Assembly: GCF_900141935.1 (NCBI RefSeq)
Contig: NZ_FQYX01000006.1
Location: 62,001-126,000, forward strand
DNA from: Arenibacter nanhaiticus
Lineage (GTDB): Bacteria > Bacteroidota > Bacteroidia > Flavobacteriales > Flavobacteriaceae
DNA: 64,000 nucleotides
Direction: 5' to 3'
Shown piece after piece: positions 27,586 to 37,322 of the stretch (within the stretch, counting starts at the first letter, position 1; every line of letters begins with the position of its first letter). The translations under genes and the position numbers were made by a program. The notes under the pieces were generated by a model. The model was not told the origin of the DNA and did not search any database. It saw only the letters and a program-made list of their open reading frames with translations.

Positions 27586-29364
27586 TTAAGTTGAATGTTC
27601 GTAAATATCGTTATAAAGGTCGATGTATTTTTGTTTTATTATTTTGCGTTTGAGTTTTAGAGTAGGGGTAAGGTGGCCTTCTTCGATGCTCCAGGTATTA
27701 GGTGTTAATCTAAACTGTTTCACTTTTTCCCATTTTGCAAAATTTTCATTGGCCTCATCCACTTCTTCCTGGAAACGTGCAATAACTTTTTCATTGGTGA
27801 CAAGACTGTGGTTGTCCTTAACCTCTATTTGGTGTATTTTGGCCCAATTTCTCACAAATTCAAAATCGGGCTGAATGAAAGCAGCCGGCATTTTTTCGCC
27901 TTCGCCAATGACCATTATTTGTTCTATGAACCTAGATTGTTTAAAACGGTTTTCTAAAAGCTGTGGGGCTACGTACTTACCGCCCGAAGTTTTAAACATT
28001 TCTTTCTTTCTATCGGTAATCTTCAAAAAGCCATCGCCGTCTATCTCCCCAATATCTCCTGTATGGAAGTACTGATTGTTTAAGGCTTCGGCCGTTTTTT
28101 CTTCGTCCTTGTAATACCCCATCATCACCTGGGGGCCTTTCACGCAAATTTCGCCGTCATCGGCAATTTTTACTTCGGTATTGTCCAATAGTTTTCCAAC
28201 GGTACCAATTTTAAATCCACCATCGCGCATATCGTTTACCGAGATGACCGGGGAGGTTTCTGTGAGTCCATAGCCTTCCATGACTCCTAATTCTGCGGCA
28301 TTGAATATCCTAGCAAGCCTTGGTTGTAGTGCTGCACTTCCCGAGGCTATAAGGCTTAAGTTGCCTCCTAGGCCAGCTTTCCATTTGCTAAAAATAAGCT
28401 TTCGGGCAAGGGCTAGTTTTTGTTCGTACCACCAGCCGTTTTGTCCATAAGGTTCATAATCTAACCCGACTTCCACGGCCCAGAAGAAAAGATTCTTTTT
28501 TATACCCTTGAGCGCTGCTCCCTTGGCAATGATCTTATCGTAAACTTTTTCTAACAATCGCGGTACTGCCGTCATAACATGGGGCTCTACCTCTTTGAGG
28601 TTGTCGCTTATTTTATCCATAGATTCGGCAAAATAAATAGAAACACCTCTTAACTGGTACAAATACATGATCATGCGTTCATAGATATGGCATACCGGTA
28701 AAAAACTCAAGGCTTTGGTCTCTCCATCCACAATAGGAAATCTTTTAGAACTTTCAATAGCATTACTAACGATATTGTGATGAGATAACATTACTCCCTT
28801 TGGTCGTCCAGTGGTGCCAGAGGTGTAGATTAGCGTTGCTAAATCAGTGGACTTAACGGCGGCCATATGTTTTTCTACCACGTCCTGATTTGTTGTGTTT
28901 GTCCCTAAGCTTAGGACTTCTTTCCAGTTTTTACAGGACTCCAGCTCATCAAAAGAGTATACCTCCTTTAAGAAAGGTAATTTATCCCTAATGGCTTTTA
29001 GTTTATTATATACTTCCTCACAGGAAACAAAACAGTAGGACGCCTCAGAATGATTTAGAACATATTCATAATCCTCGGATGATATGGTTGGGTAAATGGG
29101 GACATTTTGGGCTCCTAATTGCAGGATGCCTATATCCATGATATTCCATTCCGTTCGGTTGGTCATAGAAATCACTGCAATTTTATCGTTGGGCTTAACC
29201 CCTAGACGCAGTAAGGCACGGCTAACCGTGTTTGCCTTGTCTACATATTCCTGGGTTGAAGTAGCGATCCATTCCCCATTGTATTTGGTTATAAGGGATT
29301 TTTTTAAGTTGAATTTCTCTAATTGGTAGTAAGGAAAATCAAAAAGGCGAGTGATTTTTTGCAT
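27586..29364 (-). CDS. fadD: Long-chain acyl-CoA ligase (AMP-forming)
   Basis: 592 aa. ANL-superfamily motifs: YTSGTTGRPKGVMLSH near 180 (P-loop-like), GYGLTETSPV near 375, FHTGDIGEIDGDGFLKITDRKK (given here as TGDIGEIDGDGFL and ITDRKK) near 455-475, and the catalytic Lys region TPTLKLKRK near 570. It activates fatty acids for beta-oxidation or lipid synthesis. Same strand as, and just upstream of, the marR-fad block, but separated by a strong terminator, so independently transcribed. Confidence 0.9.
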   Translation of the reverse strand: MQKITRLFDFPYYQLEKFNLKKSLITKYNGEWIATSTQEYVDKANTVSRALLRLGVKPNDKIAVISMTNRTEWNIMDIGILQLGAQNVPIYPTISSEDYEYVLNHSEASYCFVSCEEVYNKLKAIRDKLPFLKEVYSFDELESCKNWKEVLSLGTNTTNQDVVEKHMAAVKSTDLATLIYTSGTTGRPKGVMLSHHNIVSNAIESSKRFPIVDGETKALSFLPVCHIYERMIMYLYQLRGVSIYFAESMDKISDNLKEVEPHVMTAVPRLLEKVYDKIIAKGAALKGIKKNLFFWAVEVGLDYEPYGQNGWWYEQKLALARKLIFSKWKAGLGGNLSLIASGSAALQPRLARIFNAAELGVMEGYGLTETSPVISVNDMRDGGFKIGTVGKLLDNTEVKIADDGEICVKGPQVMMGYYKDEEKTAEALNNQYFHTGDIGEIDGDGFLKITDRKKEMFKTSGGKYVAPQLLENRFKQSRFIEQIMVIGEGEKMPAAFIQPDFEFVRNWAKIHQIEVKDNHSLVTNEKVIARFQEEVDEANENFAKWEKVKQFRLTPNTWSIEEGHLTPTLKLKRKIIKQKYIDLYNDIYEHST

Positions 29365-29792
29365 ATTTTATGAGCTATACGTCATCGCAAATTAAGAAAA
29401 GGGAACGGTATTTTAAAATGACATTCGCAATTATTGTCTATTTTTTTTGAAGATTTAATATTATTGGTTTAAAAACAAAGGGAAGGCCTAGTGGAGAACT
29501 CTTGTTAAGTAGTTTAAAAAGAGGTTTTTGCGATGGCCATTGCTGTGATTTTTCCCCTTGGTAACCGGCCCGATTTTTTTAAGTCCTTGGGGATGATAGT
29601 TTTCGTGCTATTAGTGAGGGAAACCTATTAAGATTATATTTTTATAAAGCCAGGGAGAGCCCCTTGTGCAATGCGACTTATGATGTACTTTTGGCGTTGT
29701 TTATATAGTATCTAATGTTATTTGGCTAAGAATTGGTGCTATAAAAAATAAAAGAATTAAGTTCAACGATTAAATTTTAAACTAAAAAAGAA
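29365..29792. other. Intergenic spacer without recognised content
   Basis: 428 nt between divergent genes. I find no ORF with family signs and no repeat; it should hold both promoters, but no clean TTTG/TAnnTTTG pair was seen. Confidence 0.5.
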
Positions 29793-30908
29793 ATGAAAAG
29801 ACTGTTTGCAATTTTCGCAATTCTTTGCACTATGTATTCTTGTGCCGAAGCTGAAAAAACAAAAATTCCGGTATACGCATGGTCTGGAGGTCCTGGAGAG
29901 GCTACTGATCAAGAGTTAAAAATAAAATTTGATGATTTTAAAAGCAAGGGGATAGATGGGATCATGTACAATGGAGGCCATGACCCGGAGACTTATAAAA
30001 GAGTAGGGAAGCTTGTAAAAGAAGCTGGAATGGAATTTCATACTTGGATACCTACAATGGTACAGGGCGAAAATCCTAAATTGTCACAAGATCTATATGC
30101 AGTGAATAGAATTGGCGAATCTTCTTTTGAAAATCCACCTTACGTTCCGTATTATAAATTTTTGTGTCCTAGTAAAGAAGGTTCTTATAACTTTTTAGCA
30201 GAATTATATGGAGGTATTGCCGAGTTGGAAGAGGTTGATGGTATTCATTTAGATTATATTCGTTTCCCTGACGTGATTTTAGCTGAAGGCCTATGGGACA
30301 AATATGGTTTGGTGATGAACGAAGAATATCCGGTAGCCGATTTTTGTTATTGTGATGATTGTACGTCCGATTTTAAAGAAAAAACTGGAATTGATATCAA
30401 AGAAGTAGAAGATCCTTCTCAAATTCAGGAATGGAAGCAGTTTAGATACGATTTGATTACGAATATGGTGAATCGTATAGCGAAGGTTGTTCACGAGAAA
30501 GGAAAGCGCTTAAATGCCGCAGTTTTTCCTGGTCCAAGCATAGCAAAGAAATTGGTGAGACAGGAATGGAACAAATGGGATCTTGATGCCGTTTACCCTA
30601 TGAACTACAACGATTTTTACTTAAAAGATGCGTCATGGGTAGGAGAGGTTGTTAAGGAAGAGGTTGCTGCTGTCAACGGTACTAAACCTATCTATAGTGG
30701 ACTTTTTATTTGTCCAAACCCAGAGAGAAAGACAGAGGAGAACGATCCTGAGAACCACGGACTATTGCCTTCAGAAATGGAAACTGCTATTAGAGGTTCT
30801 ATGGAGAACGGTGCTGCCGGGATTTGTCTTTTTACACCAGAAAGAATGACAGATGCCCATTGGGTGGAGTTTGAAAAGGCTATTTATGCCGATTATTCTA
30901 AAAAATAA
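29793..30908 (+). CDS. Putative glycoside hydrolase lipoprotein (GHL10/TIM-barrel type)
   Basis: 371 aa with lipoprotein signal (MYSC, Cys17). The TIM-barrel-like body shows DGIMYNGG near 47-54, HLDYIRFP near 151-158 and DAVYPMNYNDFY near 269-280, segments typical of the hypothetical glycosyl hydrolase family related to GH10/GHL10. A pair CYCDDC near 186-191 might bind metal or form a disulfide. The substrate is unknown, and it is not near other polysaccharide genes. Terminator at 30969. Confidence 0.65.
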   Translation: MKRLFAIFAILCTMYSCAEAEKTKIPVYAWSGGPGEATDQELKIKFDDFKSKGIDGIMYNGGHDPETYKRVGKLVKEAGMEFHTWIPTMVQGENPKLSQDLYAVNRIGESSFENPPYVPYYKFLCPSKEGSYNFLAELYGGIAELEEVDGIHLDYIRFPDVILAEGLWDKYGLVMNEEYPVADFCYCDDCTSDFKEKTGIDIKEVEDPSQIQEWKQFRYDLITNMVNRIAKVVHEKGKRLNAAVFPGPSIAKKLVRQEWNKWDLDAVYPMNYNDFYLKDASWVGEVVKEEVAAVNGTKPIYSGLFICPNPERKTEENDPENHGLLPSEMETAIRGSMENGAAGICLFTPERMTDAHWVEFEKAIYADYSKK

Positions 30909-30968
30909 AAGAGTATGCCCTTGAGCACGTACGAATTACGGGCTAAGGTATTGCTGTAGATAAAACGG

Positions 30969-31010
30969 AAAGCCGTTGTTCTGATGAAAATCTGGACAAC
31001 GGCTTTTTTT
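30969..31010 (+). terminator. Terminator of the glycoside hydrolase gene
   Basis: An 11-bp perfect stem (AAAGCCGTTGT with its complement), a 16-nt loop and seven T, about 60 nt after the stop. Confidence 0.85.
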
Positions 31011-31190
31011 GTAAAGGAGGTTTGTATAGGGGAACTTAAAAAAATAATTGAGGGGCTTATAGCATAAAAAAACATCTACCTTGAATGGCGTCCCTTGCAT
31101 TTAAAACACCACTTATATGATAGCTTTTAGGGAGTGTTTTTTCTTTTTCTCTTCCCTAATAGGCACATTGTTTTATTTGTGTATTATGAT

Positions 31191-31270
31191 GCGTTAGGGA
31201 CCGCGGCGGCATCCCCGCAGCAAAGCAAGGGATATAGCCAAGGGCCCGCCCGACGCAGGAGGGAACGCCC
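31191..31270 (+). repeat. 80-bp GC-rich structured repeat, copy 1
   Basis: Begins GCGTTAGGGA and ends GGGAACGCCC, with a central ATCCC...GGGAT hairpin. Two differences from copy 2. It lies between convergent genes (glycoside hydrolase and GNAT) and is followed by AAATATT. The rest of the 434-nt spacer holds only the terminator at 30969. Confidence 0.9.
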
Positions 31271-31342
31271 AAATATTTAGGATCCTTAAGACTGTAGGGT
31301 AACAGTAAGTGCTTGGTCAAAACAATGGCCCCTTACGACTTT

Positions 31343-31795
31343 TTATAGGTGTAATTTTAAACCTTCGTGTGAGGCTTTAAAGCCTAGCTTTTCATAAAAC
31401 CGGATGGCCTCTGGACGCTGTTTGTCCGAGGTTAACTGTATTAAATGAACGCCTTTTTCCGTGGCTCTTACCTTAATCCAAGCAAACATTTGTTGTCCTA
31501 TTCCTTGCCCGGTATAGTCTTCGCGAACCCAAACATTTTCTACCAGACATCGAATGCCGCCCTGAAAAGTGAGGTAGGGGATAAAGCTTAGTTGGAAAGT
31601 ACCTATAACTTCCTTGTCTGCGTTCTCCAAAACGGTAAGCTCTTGGTTGCTATCGGCGACAATACGCTCAAAAGCGTCGTAATAAACCTTGGGCAAGGGA
31701 GATTGATAATCTTCGCGTAGGCGTCCTAATTTGTCTTTGGAAATCATTTTAATGATGGCCGGAAGATCTTCTTTTGTGGCGAGACGAAATTTCAT
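31343..31795 (-). CDS. GNAT-family N-acetyltransferase
   Basis: 150 aa from the start at 31795 (MKFRLATKEDLPAI), the usual GNAT beginning. An upstream in-frame ATG at 31864 would run through the purL terminator hairpin and add an unrelated leader. The acetyl-CoA loop is VREDYTGQGIGQQMFAWI near 95-112, and the C-terminal AIRFYEKLGFKASHEG is typical. The substrate is unknown. Confidence 0.88.
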   Translation of the reverse strand: MKFRLATKEDLPAIIKMISKDKLGRLREDYQSPLPKVYYDAFERIVADSNQELTVLENADKEVIGTFQLSFIPYLTFQGGIRCLVENVWVREDYTGQGIGQQMFAWIKVRATEKGVHLIQLTSDKQRPEAIRFYEKLGFKASHEGLKLHL

Positions 31796-31848
31796 GAGTT
31801 TTAACTTATAAGGTGGTTTTTGGGTAGCATTGGCTGTAAACAATAACG

Positions 31849-31880
31849 AGTATTTAAGCAGCAAGGCCTAAATACTCGTA
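31849..31880 (-). terminator. Probable purL terminator
   Basis: A perfect 10-bp inverted repeat (CGAGTATTTA with its complement), 12-nt loop, about 45 nt past the purL stop; the T run is only moderate. Confidence 0.55.
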
Positions 31881-31924
31881 TCGTTTATAGAAGAAAATTA
31901 AAAGTTACAAATTAATTGTACTAC

Positions 31925-34900
31925 TTATTTTCCGTTTTTGTCAATCCATTTTCTAGCGTTCAAGAAAGCTTCTAACCAAGGTGTTGTTTGGTCATTTCTG
32001 TCTGCTGGGTAATGTGCCCAGTTCCACTGGAAAATAGAACGCTCAATATGCGGCATGGTTACTAAATGTCTTCCGGTCTTATCGCAAAGCATGGCAGTGT
32101 TAAAATCACTACCGTTAGGATTTGCAGGATATCCTTCATAGCTATAGTTAGCCACAATTTGGTAGTTATCCTTGGATAAAGGTAGTTTAAACTTACCTTC
32201 TCCATGAGAAATCCATACCCCAAGGTTGGCTCCTTCCAAGGAAGAAAGCATTACCGAGTTGTTTTTTTGGATAGTTACAGAGGTAAATCCGCTTTCGTGT
32301 TTTTTAGAATCGTTATACGTCATTTTTCCATGTTCGGAATGATCAGGGTTGATCAGTTCCAATTCCATAAATAACTGACAACCGTTACAAATACCTATTG
32401 AAAGGGTATCGGGTCTGGCAAAGAAATTCATTAAAGCGGTATTGGCTTTTTCATTGTATTTAAAAGCTCCTGCCCATCCTTTGGCACTTCCCAAAACATC
32501 AGAATTGGAGAAGCCTCCAACGGCTCCAATAAACTGGATATCTTCTAAAGTTTCCCTTCCCGAAATTAAATCGGTCATATGGACATCCTTAACGTCAAAT
32601 CCGGCAAGGAACATAGCATTGGCCATTTCGCGTTCAGAATTACTTCCTTTCTCTCTTAAGATAGCTGCCTTAGGTCTGTTTCCTGGTGCAGGTTGTGACG
32701 GTAACTTCCCGTCAAAGTTAGCAGGGAAGCTATAATTTAAAGCCTGGTTCTTATAATTGTCAAAACGATCCTTTGCCAAGTTGTTAGCAGTTTGCTTCTG
32801 ATCTAACAAATAAGAGGTCTTAAACCAAGTATCTCTTAAAGAGCTTACGTTCAATCCCATTTCAACCCCGTCATTCTTAATGCTAAGCGTAGCCTCTTCG
32901 GATACGGAACCGATTTTATGGAAATCAACGCCAGCTGCAATCAAGGTATTTTCTATACTAGCATCTTTCGCTTGGAAAACGATACCGGCATTTTCAGAGA
33001 ATAACAATTTAATAGTGTCTGCTTCCCCTAAAGAAGTCAAATCTAAGTTTGCTCCCAAATTATTGTCGGCAAAACAAAGTTCTAAAAGAGTAGTAATCAA
33101 TCCTCCAGAAGCAACGTCGTGACCGGCTAAAATTTGTCCCTCTACAATCAATGACTGTATAGTGTTAAAGGTGTTCTTAAAATTAGCAGCATCATTAATA
33201 GTAGGAGCCTGGTTGCCGATAGTGTTACGTATCTGGGCAAAAGAAGAGCCTCCTAGTTTATAAGTGTCTTTGGAAAGGTTGATATAATAAATATCACCTC
33301 CATTTTTTTGCAATACTGGTTCTACTACTTTGGTGATGTCGTTACAGTTTGCTGCCGCCGAAATAATAACGGTTCCTGGAGCAATAACTTCCTCATTTTT
33401 GTAGCGTTGTTTCATAGAAAGGGAATCTTTCCCTGTAGGGACATTGATTCCCAAAGCGATCGCGAAATCGGATACTGCGGTTACAGCCTCGTATAATCTA
33501 GCGTCTTCTCCTTCGTTTTTACAAGGCCACATCCAGTTTGCAGATAAGGAAACCGATTGTAAACCGTCTTTTAAAGGTGCCCAAACGATATTGGTCAACG
33601 CTTCGGCAATACTATTTTTACTTCCTGCTGCCGGATCAATCAATCCAGAAATAGGAGAATGTCCAATAGAAGTAGCGATTCCTTCTTTTCCTTTATAATC
33701 TAAGGCCATAACCCCACAGTTGTTTAAAGGCAACTGTAATGGTCCAGCACATTGTTGTTTAGCAACCTTACCACCTACACAACGGTCTACCTTGTTGGTA
33801 AGCCAGTCTTTGGAGGCTACGGCTTCTAATTGAAGTACACTCTCTAAATACTCGTGAAAGTTTTCCAAGGAATACGAAGGCGCTGCATAGCTTCTGTCTA
33901 CGGTAGCGTCGTTCATAATGGTTTTTGGAGAGCTTCCGAACATATCCGACAAATCTAAATCCATAGGTTTTTCACCTGTAGTAGGAGATTCGAAGGTAAA
34001 ACGTTTGTCGCCTGTTACATCTCCAACTTCGTACATAGGAGAACGTTCCCTATCTGCAATACGGTGTAACATAGCTACATCGTCCTTGCCGATCACCAAG
34101 CCCATACGTTCTTGGGATTCGTTTCCTATGGTTTCTTTGGCCGATAGGGTAGGGTCGCCAATTGGCAATTTGTCTAAATCTATTTTTCCTCCTGTTTCCT
34201 CTACCAATTCAGATAGGCAGTTTAAGTGGCCTCCTGCACCGTGGTCATGGATAGAAACAATAGGATTGTGTTCGCTTTCTACCAAGCCTCTAATGGCGTT
34301 GGCAGCTCTTTTTTGCATCTCTGGGTTAGAACGCTGTATGGCATTTAATTCTATAGTAGAGCCAAATGCACCGGTGTCGGCACTGGAAACTGCAGCACCA
34401 CCCATACCAATACGGTAATTGTCACCCCCTAAGATGACGATTTTATCACCTGTTTTAGGACTGTCTTTTAGTGCTTGCTCTGCTTTTCCGTATCCTATAC
34501 CACCAGCTTGCATGATAACTTTATCGAACCCTAATTTTCGGGCACTTTCTTCATGTTCAAAGGTCAGTACCGAACCAGCGATTAAAGGCTGTCCAAATTT
34601 GTTTCCGAAATCGGATGCTCCGTTGGACGCTTTAATTAAGATATCCATTGGAGTTTGGTATAACCACTCTCTTTCATTCATGGCATTTTCCCAAGGCCTG
34701 TTTTCTTCCAATCTAGAATAAGAGGTCATGTATACTGCCGTTCCTGCCAATGGCAAAGAACCTTTTCCTCCTGCCAAGCGGTCACGGATTTCTCCACCTG
34801 CACCGGTAGCAGCACCGTTAAAAGGTTCTACCGTGGTAGGGAAGTTATGGGTTTCTGCTTTTAATGAAATAACAGAATCAAAATCGTTTTCTTGGTAAAA

Positions 34901-35593
34901 ATCTGGTTTATCAGAAGTCTTAGGGGCAAATTGTACCACCTTTGGTCCCTTGATAAAAGCAACATTATCTTTGTAGGCCGATACGATATCGCCAGGATTT
35001 TCTTGAGACGTTTTCTTGATCAATTTAAATAGGGAAGATGGTTTTTCTTCGCCATCGATCACAAAGGTTCCATTAAATATTTTATGCCTACAGTGCTCCG
35101 AGTTTACTTGGCTAAAACCAAAAACTTCCGAGTCCGTAAGTTTTCGTCCTATCTTTTTGGACATTTCTTCCAGGTAATCTACTTCTTCATCGCTAAGTGC
35201 CAAGCCTTGTTGATCGTTGTACAAGGCTATGTCCTCTATGTCTAAAATAGGTTCTGGCTGTACATTTACCGTAAATACATCTTGCGTAAGGCTATTGAAT
35301 TTCTGAAGAAGCATAGGGTCAAAATCATTAGACTCCTTATCGCTTGGTAAAAATTCTTCTATTCTAATAATCCCCGAAATCCCCATGTTCTGGGTGATTT
35401 CTGTAGCATTGGTACTCCATGGAGTGATCATTGCTGCCCTTGGACCAACAAAAAAGGCGTCTAGTGACGCCGCATTTATCTTAGGTTGGTTGCCAAACAA
35501 CCACGTAAGTTTAGTAGTATCTTCCTGTGAAAGGTCTTTATTTGTCTGTACCGCATATATCTTGGTACTTAGGTCTCCAAAGAAATGAATCAT
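31925..35593 (-). CDS. purL: Phosphoribosylformylglycinamidine synthase
   Basis: 1222 aa, the large single-chain form. It makes FGAM from FGAR, glutamine and ATP in purine synthesis. Seen: FGAM domains with VNSEHCRHKIFNG near 165, KAETHNFPT near 245 and GDPTLSAKE; C-terminal class I glutaminase with CNGCQLF near 1075 (nucleophile Cys) and later HIERSIFQWNWAHYP. It is monocistronic, with a -7 element at 35627-35634. Confidence 0.95.
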   Translation of the reverse strand: MIHFFGDLSTKIYAVQTNKDLSQEDTTKLTWLFGNQPKINAASLDAFFVGPRAAMITPWSTNATEITQNMGISGIIRIEEFLPSDKESNDFDPMLLQKFNSLTQDVFTVNVQPEPILDIEDIALYNDQQGLALSDEEVDYLEEMSKKIGRKLTDSEVFGFSQVNSEHCRHKIFNGTFVIDGEEKPSSLFKLIKKTSQENPGDIVSAYKDNVAFIKGPKVVQFAPKTSDKPDFYQENDFDSVISLKAETHNFPTTVEPFNGAATGAGGEIRDRLAGGKGSLPLAGTAVYMTSYSRLEENRPWENAMNEREWLYQTPMDILIKASNGASDFGNKFGQPLIAGSVLTFEHEESARKLGFDKVIMQAGGIGYGKAEQALKDSPKTGDKIVILGGDNYRIGMGGAAVSSADTGAFGSTIELNAIQRSNPEMQKRAANAIRGLVESEHNPIVSIHDHGAGGHLNCLSELVEETGGKIDLDKLPIGDPTLSAKETIGNESQERMGLVIGKDDVAMLHRIADRERSPMYEVGDVTGDKRFTFESPTTGEKPMDLDLSDMFGSSPKTIMNDATVDRSYAAPSYSLENFHEYLESVLQLEAVASKDWLTNKVDRCVGGKVAKQQCAGPLQLPLNNCGVMALDYKGKEGIATSIGHSPISGLIDPAAGSKNSIAEALTNIVWAPLKDGLQSVSLSANWMWPCKNEGEDARLYEAVTAVSDFAIALGINVPTGKDSLSMKQRYKNEEVIAPGTVIISAAANCNDITKVVEPVLQKNGGDIYYINLSKDTYKLGGSSFAQIRNTIGNQAPTINDAANFKNTFNTIQSLIVEGQILAGHDVASGGLITTLLELCFADNNLGANLDLTSLGEADTIKLLFSENAGIVFQAKDASIENTLIAAGVDFHKIGSVSEEATLSIKNDGVEMGLNVSSLRDTWFKTSYLLDQKQTANNLAKDRFDNYKNQALNYSFPANFDGKLPSQPAPGNRPKAAILREKGSNSEREMANAMFLAGFDVKDVHMTDLISGRETLEDIQFIGAVGGFSNSDVLGSAKGWAGAFKYNEKANTALMNFFARPDTLSIGICNGCQLFMELELINPDHSEHGKMTYNDSKKHESGFTSVTIQKNNSVMLSSLEGANLGVWISHGEGKFKLPLSKDNYQIVANYSYEGYPANPNGSDFNTAMLCDKTGRHLVTMPHIERSIFQWNWAHYPADRNDQTTPWLEAFLNARKWIDKNGK

Positions 35594-35626
35594 CTTATTT
35601 TGTAAGTTGTATGTTTAAGAAAGGCA

Positions 35627-35634
35627 CAAATTTA
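35627..35634 (-). promoter_or_regulatory. Probable purL -7 element
   Basis: The minus strand reads TAAATTTG, a perfect match, 34 nt before the purL start; the -33 box is not clear. The rest of the 458-nt spacer to 36051 shows nothing I can name. Confidence 0.45.
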
Positions 35635-36051
35635 CGGTTTTAAACTGTAATTTTTTACTAGAATGATGAACAGTTTTAGGGGCTGGTTGTTAATTTTTTC
35701 ATAGCAACTGCTTTTTTAAGCTTTTTTCAGGGCTAAAGGGCTGGTATATAAGGTGGTGTGGTGGGGTTGGTTTTATGTTTAACGATAGATAGTTATAAGA
35801 AAGTAAACATTGTTTTACGGTCCATAAGGCTAATGGGCAAGGGGAGCCCTTGTGAATTTTTTATTGCAGGGAAATCTGTAAAGTACGATGGGTATATAGA
35901 AGTTTTCTTTGACGGAAAAAGAAACAAATAAGGAATCAAGACCCGAGAGAATATCTACGGTTGCAAGATGCATTGGTTCTTAAGATAAAATGCGGCAAGG
36001 GGCTTTTTATAGGTGTACTCCCTCAGTGTAAGATTCGCACCGGACAGAATC

Positions 36052-36918
36052 TTATTTGGGTTCTATATGAATTAAAACATTGCCTAGATTGGGGATATCT
36101 TTTAATAAGGTGTCTTTTAGTTTATGAGAAATATCGTGTCCTTCGGTGACCGATATATCTCCGTTGACCATGGCATGTAGGTCTACATGGTATTTGGTGC
36201 CGGCCTTTCTTACAAAACATTTTTCCGTGCCCAAAACGCCGTCAACGCTCATAGAAACGATTCTTATTTCTTCAATTAAATCGTCGTACAGGTGCTCGTC
36301 CATAATTTCCCCTAGGGCAGGACGAAAGATTAAATAACTATTGTAAATGATAAAACCGGCGGCAAAAAGAGCGGCCCAATCATCGGCGGTTTCGTATCCT
36401 TCTCCGAAAATCAAAGCAATAGAAATTCCGATAAAAGCCATCACAGAAGTAATCGCATCACTCCTATGGTGCCAAGCATCTGCCTTTAGGGAGGAGCTAT
36501 TGGTCTCTATACTTTTTTTTAATACGAGTCGAAAAGAAATTTCCTTCCAAAAAATGATTCCGCCCAGTATTATTAGGGTCCATGGCTTGGGAAGATTATG
36601 CGGGGTTCTTATGTTGTCAATGCTCTCGTGGGCAATAAAAATGGCAGATAAAATTAAAAAGCCCACCACCAAAAAAGTAATCAAAGGTTCAATTCTACCA
36701 TGGCCGTAAGGATGGTTCTCATCGGCCGGTCTTTTGGCGTATTTTAGTCCAAAAAGCACCAGGAAAGACGAGAATATATCAGTGGTAGACTCTATGGCGT
36801 CGGCAATTAGGGCATAGGAATTACCAAAAAAACCAGCCAGTCCTTTTATGATAGCCAATAGTCCACTACTAAGGATGCTGTAGTAAATTGTTTTTATGGC
36901 CGTTTTTTCGTTCTTCAT
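36052..36918 (-). CDS. Cation diffusion facilitator (CDF) family efflux transporter
   Basis: 288 aa with five or six helices in the N-terminal 200 residues. Metal-site residues: ADAIESTTD (38-46, helix II) and DAWHHRSDA (about 146-154, helix V, HxxxD). The C-terminal cytosolic domain includes KYHVDLHAMV. It exports Zn2+, Fe2+ or Mn2+ in exchange for protons; the metal cannot be fixed from sequence. Confidence 0.9.
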   Translation of the reverse strand: MKNEKTAIKTIYYSILSSGLLAIIKGLAGFFGNSYALIADAIESTTDIFSSFLVLFGLKYAKRPADENHPYGHGRIEPLITFLVVGFLILSAIFIAHESIDNIRTPHNLPKPWTLIILGGIIFWKEISFRLVLKKSIETNSSSLKADAWHHRSDAITSVMAFIGISIALIFGEGYETADDWAALFAAGFIIYNSYLIFRPALGEIMDEHLYDDLIEEIRIVSMSVDGVLGTEKCFVRKAGTKYHVDLHAMVNGDISVTEGHDISHKLKDTLLKDIPNLGNVLIHIEPK

Positions 36919-36944
36919 TATTTCTGGAAGGTTTTTTCCGTGGA

Positions 36945-36952
36945 CAAAGATA
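36945..36952 (-). promoter_or_regulatory. Possible -7 element for the CDF gene
   Basis: The minus strand reads TATCTTTG, a perfect TAnnTTTG match 27 nt before the start; no clear -33 box. Confidence 0.4.
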
Positions 36953-37034
36953 AGGGTTCAAATCTATTAGCCGCCCGATGTTGCCATTAAGTGGCTTCTT
37001 TTAAAAATCTCTCTAATTCCTAGGGTGATTATTT

Positions 37035-37114
37035 GGGCGTTCCCTCCTTCGTCGGGCGGGCCCTTGGCTATATCCCTTGCCTTGCTGCGGGGATGCCGCC
37101 GCGGTCCCTAACGC
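37035..37114 (-). repeat. 80-bp GC-rich structured repeat, copy 2
   Basis: Reverse orientation. Two differences from copy 1. The only copy between divergent genes (CDF and acyl-CoA dehydrogenase), so it is not simply a terminator. The remainder of this 404-nt spacer shows no ORF or other repeat. Confidence 0.9.
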
Positions 37115-37322
37115 AAAAAAACATTTAAGGAATCATACGTTTATGATGGTAAATTGAAAAGGAATTACGGAAATAAACACATCTTTGTATGTAGAGTCAA
37201 GGATTGTATGGTGGGTAATTGGATCATTTTGACCTATAAACAATTAGGAGAAATTAATAATAAATAATGGAACAATTATGTTTTATCTTAGTGATGGAAT
37301 ATTAACAAAAGCATTTTAAACT

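Noticed and set aside
31191-31270. The 80-bp repeat as a MITE or insertion-sequence relic.
   Set aside because: No perfect terminal inverted repeats and no target-site duplication are seen; only an A-rich right flank recurs. It is left as a repeat of unknown origin.
33918-34418. A 166-codon open frame on the plus strand inside purL.
   Set aside because: It is a shadow of purL, which has full family motifs on the other strand; the translated product resembles no family.
35594-36051. A purine riboswitch or hidden gene upstream of purL.
   Set aside because: The -7 box lies only 34 nt before the start, leaving no room for a riboswitch, and the rest of the spacer shows no coding pattern.
36029-36054. 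An 8-bp inverted repeat TAAGATTC/GAATCTTA as terminator of the CDF gene.
   Set aside because: It overlaps the stop codon and has no T run on the needed strand.
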